From Mucor racemosus (taxonomy: Eukaryota; Mucoromycota; Mucoromycetes; Mucorales; Mucoraceae), in the NCBI GenBank assembly GCA_027405735.1, contig JAPEHQ010000010.1:1240001-1304000 (forward strand): a stretch of 64,000 nucleotides of DNA. Direction: 5' to 3'. The notes under the pieces are model-generated. The model was not told the DNA's origin. It worked only from the letters and a program-made list of their open reading frames with translations, and did not search any database. Below, piece after piece: positions 20,169 through 30,763 of this stretch (positions are counted from its first letter, which is position 1; every line of letters begins with the position of its first letter). Position numbers and translations under genes: made by a program.

Positions 20169-20942
20169 ATGGCTTGCTGTACATGATTTTCTAATGTAAT
20201 AGGGCATTCTAGGTTTAATAGTGTAAGCTGAAGTTCATAAAAGGCTTGGGAGAAATCAAAGCCCTCGATTATTAGCTTGTCCTTTTCTTTTGGTGGATTT
20301 GATTTGATATTCTCAACGAGTTGCTAGTTTAGCCTAACTCCTATTTGTTTTTGTTGTTGTCGCGATTGTGGTTGTGGTTCTTCTTCTTCCTGAAATTCTT
20401 ACTGTGGTCCTACTACTTCAGGAGGTTCTTGCTGTGGTCCTACTACTTCAGGAGGTTCTTGCTGATCTTGTTGCTGCGATTGTGATTGTGGTTGCGATTG
20501 TGGTTGCGGTGGTGATGGCTAGTATATACGTTGTATAAACGTTAAATCTTTTTTCTATATTTTTTAAAGTGCATGTTTACCACGTTTATCGTACTATTGG
20601 ATGTGCTATTGAAAATTTGGCCATGCACGTCGCCGAATATTTTTACCGTAGAATCTGGAGCGTGCTTTTTCTATTAATAAACGAATATATCTTCTGATTA
20701 AATTAAGAGTTCATTTAAAAACTTTCAATCTAGCTTACTTCGGGATCTTTTGTTTTGTTATCTTTTATGATATTCAGAATCAGTGGCTTTACATCATCTG
20801 GTAAATTTTTGTCTTGTGTCATTTCTTCTAAGAGTCTGAAGTATGTGGTTTTCAAAGAAGTTACAGACTTTTGGCTTCTTGATCCACTCTGAGCAAACGT
20901 CACAAAGTTGTCAAAAGTCCACTCTGACAATGTATTATCCAA
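20169..20942 (-). pseudogene. Broken multi-exon gene of unknown family
   Basis: Three minus-strand exon-like blocks, 20739-20942, 20581-20670 and 20169-20518, all join in phase 0 with GTAAGC, GTAAAC and GTAAGT donors. They encode a helical N-terminal part (SLKTTYFRLLEEMTQDKN), an Asn/Ser-rich strand (FGDVHGQIFNSTSNSTIN), a Pro/Gln-rich linker with two perfect copies of a 10-residue repeat containing QEPPEVVGPQ, and a terminal helix block (DFSQAFYELQLTLLNLECPI). The last exon contains two in-frame stops, one a CAA-to-TAA change in the repeat and one TAG before QLVENIK. No ATG is found at the 5' end. Removing the two stops as an intron puts the rest out of frame. The family is not recognised. 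Confidence 0.4.
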
Positions 20943-22064
20943 TAAAGAGGAGCTTAAATTACATCATCAAAAATCGGTTTTACGCCACGGTAATGTTTTT
21001 TTTATCTCTTTTACTTCTACACTCATTTCATCAGGCTAGCTTCCATTGTGCTATATTCAACTATAGAATGATGGGGAGACAACCGGACACTTGAATCGTG
21101 TAGGGATTTCCTTTGTGGAAAATATAAGATGAAAAGCTCCCGTCTGCTTAATACAGAAATCGCTAGGCTAGCGGGCTTGTCCCAAAAGTTCAGACAACCA
21201 CACTATTCTTCAGAATTCTTATTTCCAACAAACTAGTTGACTGTTGAATACGGCCGCCTGGGTATTAATATTATTCCTAAACTCCTCTGCCTTTTTTTCA
21301 CTCATTAACAAAACGAAGTTAAGTAGTACACATACAATCTAATCATTTCAAATAATTAACGATAAAGTAACTCACTTGTCACTACCTAGGTAATTTTTTC
21401 GAGCAGGTAAAAAGCATTTGAGTAGGATCTTCAATTTCTATCTTGAGACGAATCAAGTGTCAATCAGGATAGACTTGCTCGCTAAAAACTGGCTAACGAT
21501 TTTGTCCATCGTAGAGGTGATCAATATCTCTCATTCCAGCTATGCTTCTATGATCCAACGTGTTCTCTATCTGTATGACTCCATCAACTCTCATAACGCA
21601 CTCCTTTGTCTGTCTGCGTGGCGAGTCTGTCGCTTTAAGTCTTTCTGTATCCCTGCGTTTCTGGTGTCTCTGGAAATATGGGTCTGGGTAAACCATGAGG
21701 CCTTTGTGTTGTACTCATACTTATCATTACATGGATCAAATATCTATCAAAAATACTACATTGATTTTTGCTTAAATAAACGATTTTGAAATGAACAATT
21801 TTATGCATTCAACCCAATCGCCATTTCCTTTCAATAACTACTAGTGCAAATGATTTGAAATCTCGTCTATAGATAAAGCATAATATATAGAGCAATAAGG
21901 TTTATTTTGTTTTGTAGTAGTAATGTGCATAAAAGCGCTCAACGTCAATGGCTTCTTGGCATATATTTCTCACCCTTAGCACTAATTTGTATGCTAGATC
22001 CAATGTCAATTCATTCCGGATCTTTTATATTTTTGATCTTAAGCCTACACTTTTTAGGCTGCCT
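20943..22064. other. Intergenic with no confident gene
   Basis: The plus-strand frame 21418-21789 (123 codons) and its antisense frame both lack recognisable motifs; composition does not favour either strand. Confidence 0.3.
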
Positions 22065-22265
22065 TTTCATTATTTTCGACTGGGTTAAGATCAGGACTTT
22101 GATGCTGGTCAGTACTCAGGTATAAGAAGAGCGCCTTTTGCTCATCGGAATATACGTTGTAGGTTTTTCTTGAACGTGTGATGTTGGTTTCCAACATTGC
22201 CATGACAACATCTGGTTCCAAACCTAATTGATGTGATCGCCATTTGGCGTTCTGTATGGATTGTC
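22065..22265 (-). mobile_element. Tc1/mariner transposase scar with large internal deletion
   Basis: On the minus strand, TRSRKTYNVYSDEQKALFLYL, which looks like the N-terminal helix-turn-helix entry of a Tc1-like transposase, is joined directly to DQHQSPDLNPVEN, which fits the SPDLNPIE motif around the third catalytic residue. The whole catalytic middle is missing between them. Only the second motif is a strong match; the first is inference. Confidence 0.5.
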
Positions 22266-22855
22266 AACTTCTTCATCCCAATTCATTGCTTCACTTCTAT
22301 CTTCATTGTAAACGCCTCCAAGCCCATTTTCTCTAAAAAAAAAAAAAAAAAAAAAAAAACTTCAAGCTCATCACAACAGTAAAAACGAAAGAAAGGACAA
22401 CGGGTGCTGCTTTGGATGCCACTTCATATTTATTGAGTACGTCATTTGAGATTACCACAAGCGCTAATTGAGATGTGAACAAGCGCGATTTGGGTTATTG
22501 GAAAACGCGAATTGGGTCTTGAAAAATACGCCAATTGAGATTTCAAATGCGCGAGTGATTTTTCAAGAGCACAAATTGGCACCGGAGGCACTGTACAATA
22601 ATAATCTCCTAAACTGCACGCTCAGATGACTAATTTATGTTGCAATCAACGGAAAAAATAATAATTATTAATAAAACAGTGCTTATAAATCAATGGATTA
22701 TTCTTCTCCTTAAAAGGGAATATTCATATACCTTCAAAAGACATCAACAATTTAACTATTAAAGCACCGCTTTCGATTATTCAGCATGAAAGTATATAAA
22801 TGGAGACAACAACAAAATCAGATAAAGGTTTATAAAATATTATATCAATTACAAA
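22266..22855. promoter_or_regulatory. A-run, degenerate tandem repeat and promoter of the OYE gene
   Basis: A run of 25-27 A lies at about 22334-22360. From 22461 to 22585 a degenerate element of about 30 bp (AAGCGCGATTTGGG, AACGCGAATTGGG, TACGCCAATTGAG, and so on) recurs four to five times. The OYE start at 22856 is preceded by TATAAAT at about 22795 and TATAAAATAT at about 22831. Confidence 0.45.
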
Positions 22856-23956
22856 ATGAGTACTAAAGCTTTGTTCTCTCCCGTTAAAGTCGGTACCAGC
22901 ACTCTTAAACATCGTGTTGTCCTCGCCCCTTTAACAAGATTCCGTGCTCAATTGACTACAGCAATCCCTACTGATCTTCAAACCGAATATTATAAGCAAC
23001 GTGCCTCTGATGGCGGTCTTTTAGTTACTGAAGCAACATTCATTTCTCGCCTTGCAGGTGCCTATCCTCAAGCTCCTGGTATTTACAACAAGGAACAAAT
23101 CGAAGGTTGGAAGAAAGTTACCTCAGCTGTACATGAAAAGAATGGTGTTATCTTCTTGCAACTATGGCACATTGGTAGAGCCGGTTCTAAATTCCTCAAT
23201 CCTAATCAAGAACAGATTGTAAGTGCTTCTGATATTCCAATTACTGGCAAAACCATGCAAGGTGGTGAACATGAAGTGCCTCATCCTCTTGAAATCAATG
23301 AGATCAAGGCTATCACAAAAGAATATGCTCAAGCTGCCGAAAATGCTATTGAAGCCGGTTTCGATGGTGTCGAAATCCACGGTGCCAACGGATATCTTCT
23401 TGACCAATTTATCAATACTTCCAGCAACAAGCGTACTGATATTTATGGTGGATCAATTGAAAACCGTGCTCGTTTTCCTTTGGAGGTAGTGGACGCTGTA
23501 GTGAATGCTGTTGGTGCCGAACGTACTGCCATTCGTTTCTCTCCTGGTGGAGCTTTCCAAGATATGAAGGATGATACAGTTGAAGAAACTTGGAGCTATT
23601 TGGCTTCTGAATTACAAAAGAAGCATTCTGACTTGGCGTATTTGCATCTTATCGAATCAAGATCAAACTTTTTCGATACCCAGGTCAACACCATTGATAC
23701 CCTTGAACCATACCGTAAGATTTGGAAGGGTCCTATCATCACATCTGGCGGTTTCTCTACTTCTCTTGAATTTGCCGAGGAAATTGCTGAAAAGACTGGT
23801 GATTTAATTTCATATGGCCGTGCCTTTATTGCTAATCCTGATCTTCCTGAACGCCTTCGTAATGAATGGGAATTGAACGCCTATGACAGAAACACATTCT
23901 ACACCAATGGGCCTGAAGGCTACACTAACTACCCTTTCTACAATGAGAAAAAATAA
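22856..23956 (+). CDS. Old Yellow Enzyme family NAD(P)H flavin oxidoreductase
   Basis: FMN-containing ene-reductase that reduces activated C=C bonds of alpha,beta-unsaturated carbonyls and nitro compounds with NADPH; the physiological substrate is unknown. 366 aa in a single exon, the normal family length. Visible landmarks are APLTRFRA (FMN-site Thr), LWHIGRA, the catalytic His/Asn pair in HGANGYLLDQF, SNKRTDIYGGSIENR, a beta-barrel strand IITSGGFS and SYGRAFIANPDLPERL at the C-terminus. The codon use is richer in C-ending codons than neighbouring genes, which suggests strong expression. Intronless, unlike most neighbours. Confidence 0.95.
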   Translation: MSTKALFSPVKVGTSTLKHRVVLAPLTRFRAQLTTAIPTDLQTEYYKQRASDGGLLVTEATFISRLAGAYPQAPGIYNKEQIEGWKKVTSAVHEKNGVIFLQLWHIGRAGSKFLNPNQEQIVSASDIPITGKTMQGGEHEVPHPLEINEIKAITKEYAQAAENAIEAGFDGVEIHGANGYLLDQFINTSSNKRTDIYGGSIENRARFPLEVVDAVVNAVGAERTAIRFSPGGAFQDMKDDTVEETWSYLASELQKKHSDLAYLHLIESRSNFFDTQVNTIDTLEPYRKIWKGPIITSGGFSTSLEFAEEIAEKTGDLISYGRAFIANPDLPERLRNEWELNAYDRNTFYTNGPEGYTNYPFYNEKK

Positions 23957-24180
23957 GCATTTATTCAAATATACCGTAGCTCTCAGAAACTATTTATTTA
24001 CAAAAATATCAATAAACATTATAAATTGTAAGCATGCATTTTATTTCTAATGAATTTAACTTAAAAATGTAATTTTAAAGCTTTTGGTATGATTGCAGTA
24101 ATCTTTTAATTACTAAGGTTGCAATTGCTGTGCTTTTTCAAATAAATTACCATATACTTTGGTTGAACATGTACTTCAGT

Positions 24181-25330
24181 TTAAAATTCTTCTTCTACGT
24201 CTTCTGTACCCAATGTATCATATGCGTAAGAGTTGATAGGGAAAGAAGATCCATCCCCTAATGATTTACCGATTGGTAATATTTTCTGCCAGAAAGGCCC
24301 TTTGCCAAGCACTTGCTCGATATTCTTGCGAGTACCAATATCCCACGGATTGAAATACTTGCTTCGCATAATATCTCGACTTGAACCTCCACCCATTCGA
24401 TAATTTGCCTTCTCATAATATTCAATAGTTGATCTGTTCTTACATAACTGTCTAGTATGATAGCAAGTGAAGGGCACTAAAAACAGGCCAAAGATACCTG
24501 AGATAAATATCAACAATGCCCAATTTAAATTGAGGCCCAAGATGCTCATTGGGCCATTCACTTGAATAATTGCTGGTGGTAATGTTGTTGCAAAAACATA
24601 TACACAGTATATAGATGCATACACAAGAAATAAGTAAAAAGCTTTGTAATTCTGAAAGCCAACACAGTTATTAACCCATGGACAATGGCTGAATATAATT
24701 TGAATTAGATAGATGAACCTATTTGCTACAAACAATACTTACTGATCCATTTTAAGGACACATTTTTTACACTGGCGACAATGATGTGTTCTATCAAATT
24801 TCTCCAATTTACATTTTTGACAGTATCTCTTATTACCATCACGTTTCACTGTAATTGGAATAGGACTACGTTGTTCTGATTCTTGCATAGCAATTATATC
24901 TTTGTTGTGATCATGAGCCAGCAGTCCAACTGCATCATCTTCCTCTTCATCCCGCTTTTTTTGCATCTGTAGTTGATTTTTAATTGATGATTTTCATTCA
25001 AGATAAAGAAATAAACAAACTTACGTCTATAGTAAAACCCGGTGATGTCCTACAAACTGCCCAGTAACTCCACATGCATAATATAAAGATAGGATGATAA
25101 AATAGTATATACAAAGAACCTATCGAAAAAGTATTGGAAGGTGGTTTTTTGTAGTGAAAACTGGCTTTTCTTTTACCTTGTAATGTATGGCCTTCCTTCA
25201 ATAACCCTACTGCTAAGCTAAAGTTAAATGCCCAATAACTCCATGTGAATATTAGACACAATAAAACAATAGGTGAAGCATTCACCACTGTCATTATACA
25301 TCGTTGAATTTTTTTGAATGAACACCTCAT
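24181..25330 (-). CDS. DHHC-type protein S-acyltransferase, 3 exons
   Basis: Palmitoyltransferase with four membrane segments, acylating cysteines of membrane-associated proteins. Exons 25025-25330, 24743-24966 and 24181-24688 give 345 aa. Two membrane segments lie in exon 1 ([37 protein letters not shown]). The cysteine-rich domain follows ([20 protein letters not shown]...), then two more segments. The catalytic DHHC at residues 176-179 is created by splicing: exon 2 ends GAT CA and exon 3 begins C CAT TGT, so unspliced RNA would read DQ-stop. The size and CRD resemble the Pfa3 group (vacuolar fusion in yeast). The ATG at 25330 follows a possible 5'-UTR intron acceptor (ttttag). Confidence 0.9.
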
Positions 25331-25546
25331 GGCCACTAAAATAAAAAATAGGAAAGGAGATGAAAAATTACATTAGCCATGTCTTCCCTCACAGTATTTC
25401 TATTTCAAACTCAGACAGAATAAGTAAAATTTGGGATGAAAGAAGGATGTAGTGAGGATAAAGCTTGGATGTAATAAAGATAAAATTTGGATTTAATGAA
25501 AATGAAATTTAGATAAAGTAAGAAAGGAGATTTGGAAAAAATGAAA

Positions 25547-25937
25547 TTAGTCTTCAGTTGAACAATAATAATGTTTATAACTTGCCTGTAATGATCTAAA
25601 TCTCCCAAAGGAAAAAGCCGTGTTTCTTACGGCATTCTTGATCGCTGAACTTTGTCGCTTCTTTGTGCCAACTATCAAAAGAATTAGAAAATCTATAATT
25701 TACTTAATGTTATACCCACCATCATCTGCTTTGTCTTCTTTATAAAGCCTATCTTTGTAGTATTCCTTGCTATAGTGGCCAATTTCTTTACAATCCTTGC
25801 ATGTCGACTGTGGTCTCTCCCCTAGGTCAATAATGATTGTAAAAAATAAGCTGCCTTTCAAAGACTTTATAATTTATACCTGACTCTCTGCTCGTCTTTA
25901 CTGCTTGAATTTTGCTTAAAATTAAGGATCTGCACAT
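25547..25937 (-). CDS. Possible small gene with a degenerate zinc knuckle, 3 exons
   Basis: Exons 25880-25937, 25720-25821 and 25547-25671 join in frame to 94 aa, with GTATAA and GTGGGT donors and CCTAG/GATAG acceptors. The middle exon encodes TCKDCKEIGHYSKEYYK, which has the C-x2-C-x4-H-x4-C spacing of a CCHC knuckle, but Tyr stands where the last Cys should be. The consistent phase of three exons supports a real gene or a recent relic. Position 217 bp upstream of the DHHC gene on the same strand means it could also be upstream transcript of that gene. No family beyond the knuckle. Confidence 0.35.
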
Positions 25938-27497
25938 TATCGATTGTTGCAGATGATGGGATGTAGAAATGAAAAAAAAAAAAAAAAAAAAAGAGAGGAT
26001 AAAAAGCAGCCTTTACGTGTGGAGGCGATGTATAATATGAGGTTTTAATACATCAATCGGTACTTACTGGGTATACAAGCAGTCAATATATAATAAATAC
26101 CTTATAACTATGTACTGGTTTTATGTAATTGCTAGCATTTGTTTCCATCTGTTGCAATTTTTATCATCACCAATATTCGGAGTTTAAATAGAGAAGAAGA
26201 AGATGATGATCCAGAAATACATTGTTTGATTGAATCTACATATTTATCTCAAATCAAATTCATTTTAGTGTGAATTTGACACTGACTTTATCTAAAATCT
26301 CATTCTCATTTTATACAAATTTTTATCTCTATTTTGTCTAAATTTTATTTCTGTTTCGTTCAAAAATATAATAAAAACGTCTAAATTTATAATCAACTTG
26401 CTGATTGTTAAAATATAAAGGTGATTGCTGCACTATAAAATGGATTGTTCAAAGCACAGAGATAGCAGGGTAAATGTATCATAATCTAGAGAGATTACTG
26501 AATGGATTTTAGGATCTCATGAATGCATTATTTCAAATAATGAAATTGTATTTTTGATACTCTAAATTATTAGGGATGTTCTTGGGTCGAACTTATACTA
26601 GTAAATTTAGCTGACAAAACCTGGCTCGACAGCAACGCTACTCTCCTACTAATAACATTGATATAGTAGCAGTTGCTTCATGCCACCTATTTTTGAAAGT
26701 AAATTATAGCATATAATATCTCGAAAATAGATGAGATTTACTACTTTTTCACATTAAAAATAAAACTGACTTATTATGATCCCTGCTCGACCTTCTTTTT
26801 CAATGGATAACTACAAAATTAAAGACTATGAAGGTGTACTGTAAAATTGTCCTATTATTTTGAGTTACCATTCGCCATGAGATGGAAAAAATTCTTCAAA
26901 TACTTCACTTTCAATTTCCACTACTTAAAAGTCAGGACTTTGAACCTTAATATATCGGTAAAAAATTAAGGTATACAGTACTAACATTTTCTAATAATAA
27001 AACTTATCTGTTTTGAAGTGCTCCTTTTTAACAAATTTAATAAGTATTACAGTAAATGACGGTTTTTATTTACTAAAATAAAGAAAAATAAAAAAAAGCG
27101 ATTAAAATCAGTTAAGGATTTTGATGTATCATTCTTAAACTGGATCATGTCAAATCCAAAAAAGTAAACAATAACAGATTGGGAACCGGAAGTTACTTAA
27201 TTGAATATTAACTATACCATGCTCCTAAAAGCATGGTATAGAAGCATGGTACAAAAAGCATAATACGCCAGTGCGATATTCCAACATGATATACCAACAT
27301 GACACATTACTATTAAATAACATCTAAACTACCTTATCACATCATTAATTCCCCAAATCAAATAGTATATAAACCCTATTAATTTCATTCCAATAAACGA
27401 TATCTCTTTACTTGATTAAATTTCTAGTTTTTATTTAACCTAAACATATTTTAATAAATCAGATTTTATTATAAAAGAGTTCCGAAGATTTAAAGTT
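25938..27497. other. Gene-poor AT-rich region with a 12-bp perfect hairpin
   Basis: Contains an A-run at about 25973-25991 and, at 27212-27241, a perfect 12-bp inverted repeat CTATACCATGCT / AGCATGGTATAG with a 6-nt loop. A TATATAA-AATAAA pair near 27330-27395 has the look of a short LTR, but boundaries are not found. No coding sequence. Confidence 0.4.
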
Positions 27498-27650
27498 GTC
27501 GGCTTTCAAGGATATTAAGTAGCCAATTTTGAAGCCAATTCCATTTCTAACTTATATTGAAATGTAATTCTTATAAATAGTCTTTTAAACCAAGACCTAG
27601 AAGTTCTTGGTTCTTTCTTTAACCACTAATTTTTCTAGTAATAAAGCCTA
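27498..27650 (+). repeat. Dispersed 153-bp repeat, copy 1
   Basis: Begins TGTCGG and ends AATAAAGCCTA. It matches 47838-47991 in the same orientation with roughly a dozen differences. It carries a poly(A)-signal-like AATAAA at the end and a TATAAATA near the middle, so an LTR fragment is possible. Confidence 0.75.
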
Positions 27651-28205
27651 TGCTTTTTTCTTTTTGAAATATACTTAAACAAATCTATCTAGTTATAATT
27701 GTATTTTAGCTGGTTACCTTCAAGTATATTAGTATATATAAACAGACCTTATTGAGTTCTATCGAATTCAATTTAGTTCGTTTTAGGATATTGATTTTTC
27801 GTGGAGATACCTTAAAAAATGTATGCAAAAAAAATATCTTCCAAATTCTGATGGGTATGTACTCATTCCAAATTCTGTGTTTGAATTTTCTTAATGGAAA
27901 ATGCAGCCATAAAGTTCAGTAATAGCTGGATTGATAGATATTCTTGTTTCTCCTTATTTTCATTACTGTACTTACATTCAAAACATGCTTATAAAAAATA
28001 ATGGGTATGTTCAAAAAGTCTTCGAAATTTCAATCACATTTTACAAAAAAATTAATGTGGCGAAACATTTATTTAACTTTTGCACAGGCAAATACAGGAT
28101 CCAAAGTCTAACATAAAACATTTAAAACGCTAGTTTAACTACAACAATATGATTATTGAGTTATGAGGAAATCTTGTTTTTTGAATCGTTTTTTTCCAGT
28201 TTTGC
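27651..28205. other. AT-rich intergenic, no gene seen
   Basis: The 61-codon frame at 27931-28116 has no motif and no codon structure. The last five bases (TTTGC, 28201-28205) are the left target-site duplication of the solo LTR. Confidence 0.35.
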
Positions 28206-28747
28206 TGCAGTGGAATCACATATTTAAAAGCTTTATAATAATAAAACAAGTGTCATTCATAGAAATATGATGCCACTTGAAATGTGAACAACAATAATAA
28301 ACAAAGATATTAACTTAATCAACTACCCCTCTGTATTGTAGTTGCACTATCAGTATAAACAAAGATTCAAGCGTATAAAAATTACTCCTTAATTCAAGGT
28401 TACATAAAAGAGATATAACAATAATAAACAATCATTTACCAAAAAGGTCGGCATTGTCACACTTGACATCAATCCCTTATAGCCAATTCCCTGCATAATT
28501 TACCCCTTAAAATATTAAAACAATGACAATGTACTTAAAACTAGAAGATTACTAAATATAGATCCATTCAAGTCTAATGGTATCCAAGTTCTCCAAATCG
28601 CTATAAATACCCTCATACTTTTTCAATTAGTTTAAGTCTTCAGAAATCTTTTGTAATAAAACTTTAGCTGATTATGATTGTATTTCTACCACTTTTATTT
28701 TTTTTTACATTTTTTTATTTTAGTAAGCAACATTGTTATTTACTGCA
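28206..28747 (+). mobile_element. Solo LTR (542 bp) with perfect 5-bp target-site duplication
   Basis: The ends are TGCAGT...ACTGCA, a perfect 6-bp inverted terminal repeat with TG/CA termini. It is flanked on both sides by TTTGC (28201-28205 and 28748-28752). Inside are a TATAAATA box (about 28600) and AATAAAA (about 28655) in the order expected of an LTR (promoter, then polyadenylation site). A second copy lies inverted at 56396-57123. No internal retrotransposon genes accompany it, so it is a solo LTR left after recombination. Confidence 0.85.
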
Positions 28748-30763
28748 TTTGCAAGAACAAAATGGATACTGAAATTCAGTTTGATTGTCTCGATGAAAAA
28801 TCAGTATCTTCTACTGAAATAAAGAATTCGGAGTAACTTTCAATTAGATCCATGTTGTGAATACAAAAAAAGATATCTTACTTATGATGTATTTTACATT
28901 TCCAAACTATACTAAATCTTGATGGAGAAAATGGAGATGTGCAAGTCATCTATTCGAGTATAATCACCACGACCAGTTTTCAATTTTTTGAGACATCAGC
29001 TTGTGAAATATATATTACATTTGGAAAAATAAAAAGAATTAAATTTGCAGTCGATATTTCCCTACTGACAATTACTAACTTTTTTGGAGTTTGCTACTAA
29101 TATAAAACCTCTTTTCAAACTGATCCTGTTCATGTCTAGAAATCTGGTTTCTGCCTCTATATCATTTGTGCATTATTGAATTCAGCCAATTATCAACTCT
29201 TCTTTTGGTAATCAATGTCGTTCCGTAACAGATTAATTTCTTCAAAAAAAAATTATCAATGCACGTTTTAGATGAATACATATTCTGACGCACAAGCTTA
29301 CATGCAATGAATTTATGGTGATCTATATTGCATTATGAAGTATTGTATTATATTTTTGGATTGTGATCCTTTGAAAATTCAAGAATACGATATCTTATTT
29401 CAATATACATGCCTAAATAATCACTTATATTGTATATGCTTGTATATGCAACACATTCAACTACCTAAACTTTCATCTGCATGATTTCACTAAATAGATA
29501 CATATATACCGTAAAGTAAATGGCATGTTAATATTACTTTTAGGTACCCAGCAGGGAATACGTATGTATTATAATAAGAATTTGGGGATGGTCACTTGCT
29601 AAATTACGGCGTCAACGATATACATGTACGATTTTGCTATCTATAAATGTTGCGAATGTTACTTTTTATACAAGTGTTACTATTGAAACTTTTCCTCCTT
29701 CTCCCTTCCCTCTGTTGCTACTTTTCTCTTCACCCCTTGAGTTCTTTAATTGAACCAAAAGGGGGAGGCTACAAACATGATATTAGTCATACTTGTCTGT
29801 ACTTATCATGTTCTTGCGCACCAGAAAAGGCACGTTTTCATTAGATTTGACTCTTTTAATGCATGCAAACAAAGATAAAAAAAAAAGCTTCTGTCTCCCT
29901 TTTGTAATAATGAAAGAGTACCATTTTGTTTGACAAGTCAGCAACTAGTCAACTTATTTTTTCTTTCACCACACAAGTATCGATATAGATATTAGTAAAA
30001 ACGTATTGTGCACCCCCCCCCCTAAGTCAAAACCTAACTCGGCATTATTATGTTACTTAATGAGTCCAACTTAATAACCATGTGGGGCTAGACACATTTA
30101 ACGTTGTAATAATATTGATTAATCATTGGTATATAATTTTGAATTTGACCAGCAAACCGTTCTGATACTATGATATTATAAATGTATATATTCCTTTGTT
30201 GATTCAGATTTGTTTACATAAAAAGCCATTTCAAACAAAAAAAAAAAAAAAAAAAAGGTTTCGCCACTTGCAGTATCTGTATCAATTGTTTATATGCTGC
30301 TGCATAGCATATCATTAGTGTATATATCCTGGAGCCAACGATCGGATTTGATATACTTGGAAAATATTCTTGAGTATAAGAGTCGCATTGACCTAATCAA
30401 ATGAATAAAGAAATATTGATTTGTAAATTGGGGTATTATTGATAAGCATGCCAAAATAAACTGAAATTGTATACGCATATCATCTGATGCTTGCTTATGG
30501 GCAGACAGACAAACTATCAATTTCTTTTTTTTTTTCAAAGCAGATCTCCTTCACCCCTTCCTTTCATATTTTCTTTGTATACATATATCAAGCTCTTTTT
30601 GTGTGTGTATGTCTCCTATTTATTTTATGAAAGTACATGTATTTATTTAATGTTTTGTCTATCCATCTCGCTCTCTTTTTTTTAAAAATATTCCTCTTAT
30701 TCCGTTTCCTTAAATATAGAATAGACCTTTTTAATAATTTTGTAATAATATAATATCATTTTA
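28748..30763. other. Gene-poor region; promoter side of the RhoGEF gene
   Basis: No gene is seen over 2 kb. It contains a C10 run at about 30013-30022, an A-run at about 30238-30258 and a long pyrimidine-rich stretch at 30520-30700 before the RhoGEF ATG, which is the probable promoter. Confidence 0.4.

Noticed and set aside
20281..20400. A 79-nt intron (GTAAGA...CTAAACTAG) that would remove both stops of the 20.2-kb relic
   Set aside because: Borders look good, but joining shifts the downstream part out of the frame that shows coding character and runs to a stop.
22320..22385. Possible retroposon poly(A) at 22334-22360 with flanking CTCCAAGCCCAT / CTTCAAGCTCAT
   Set aside because: The two similar words flank the A-run directly with no insert between, so they are not target-site duplications.
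29647..29844. Leu-rich short ORF
   Set aside because: Pyrimidine-rich intergenic DNA read in frame; no neighbours or motif.
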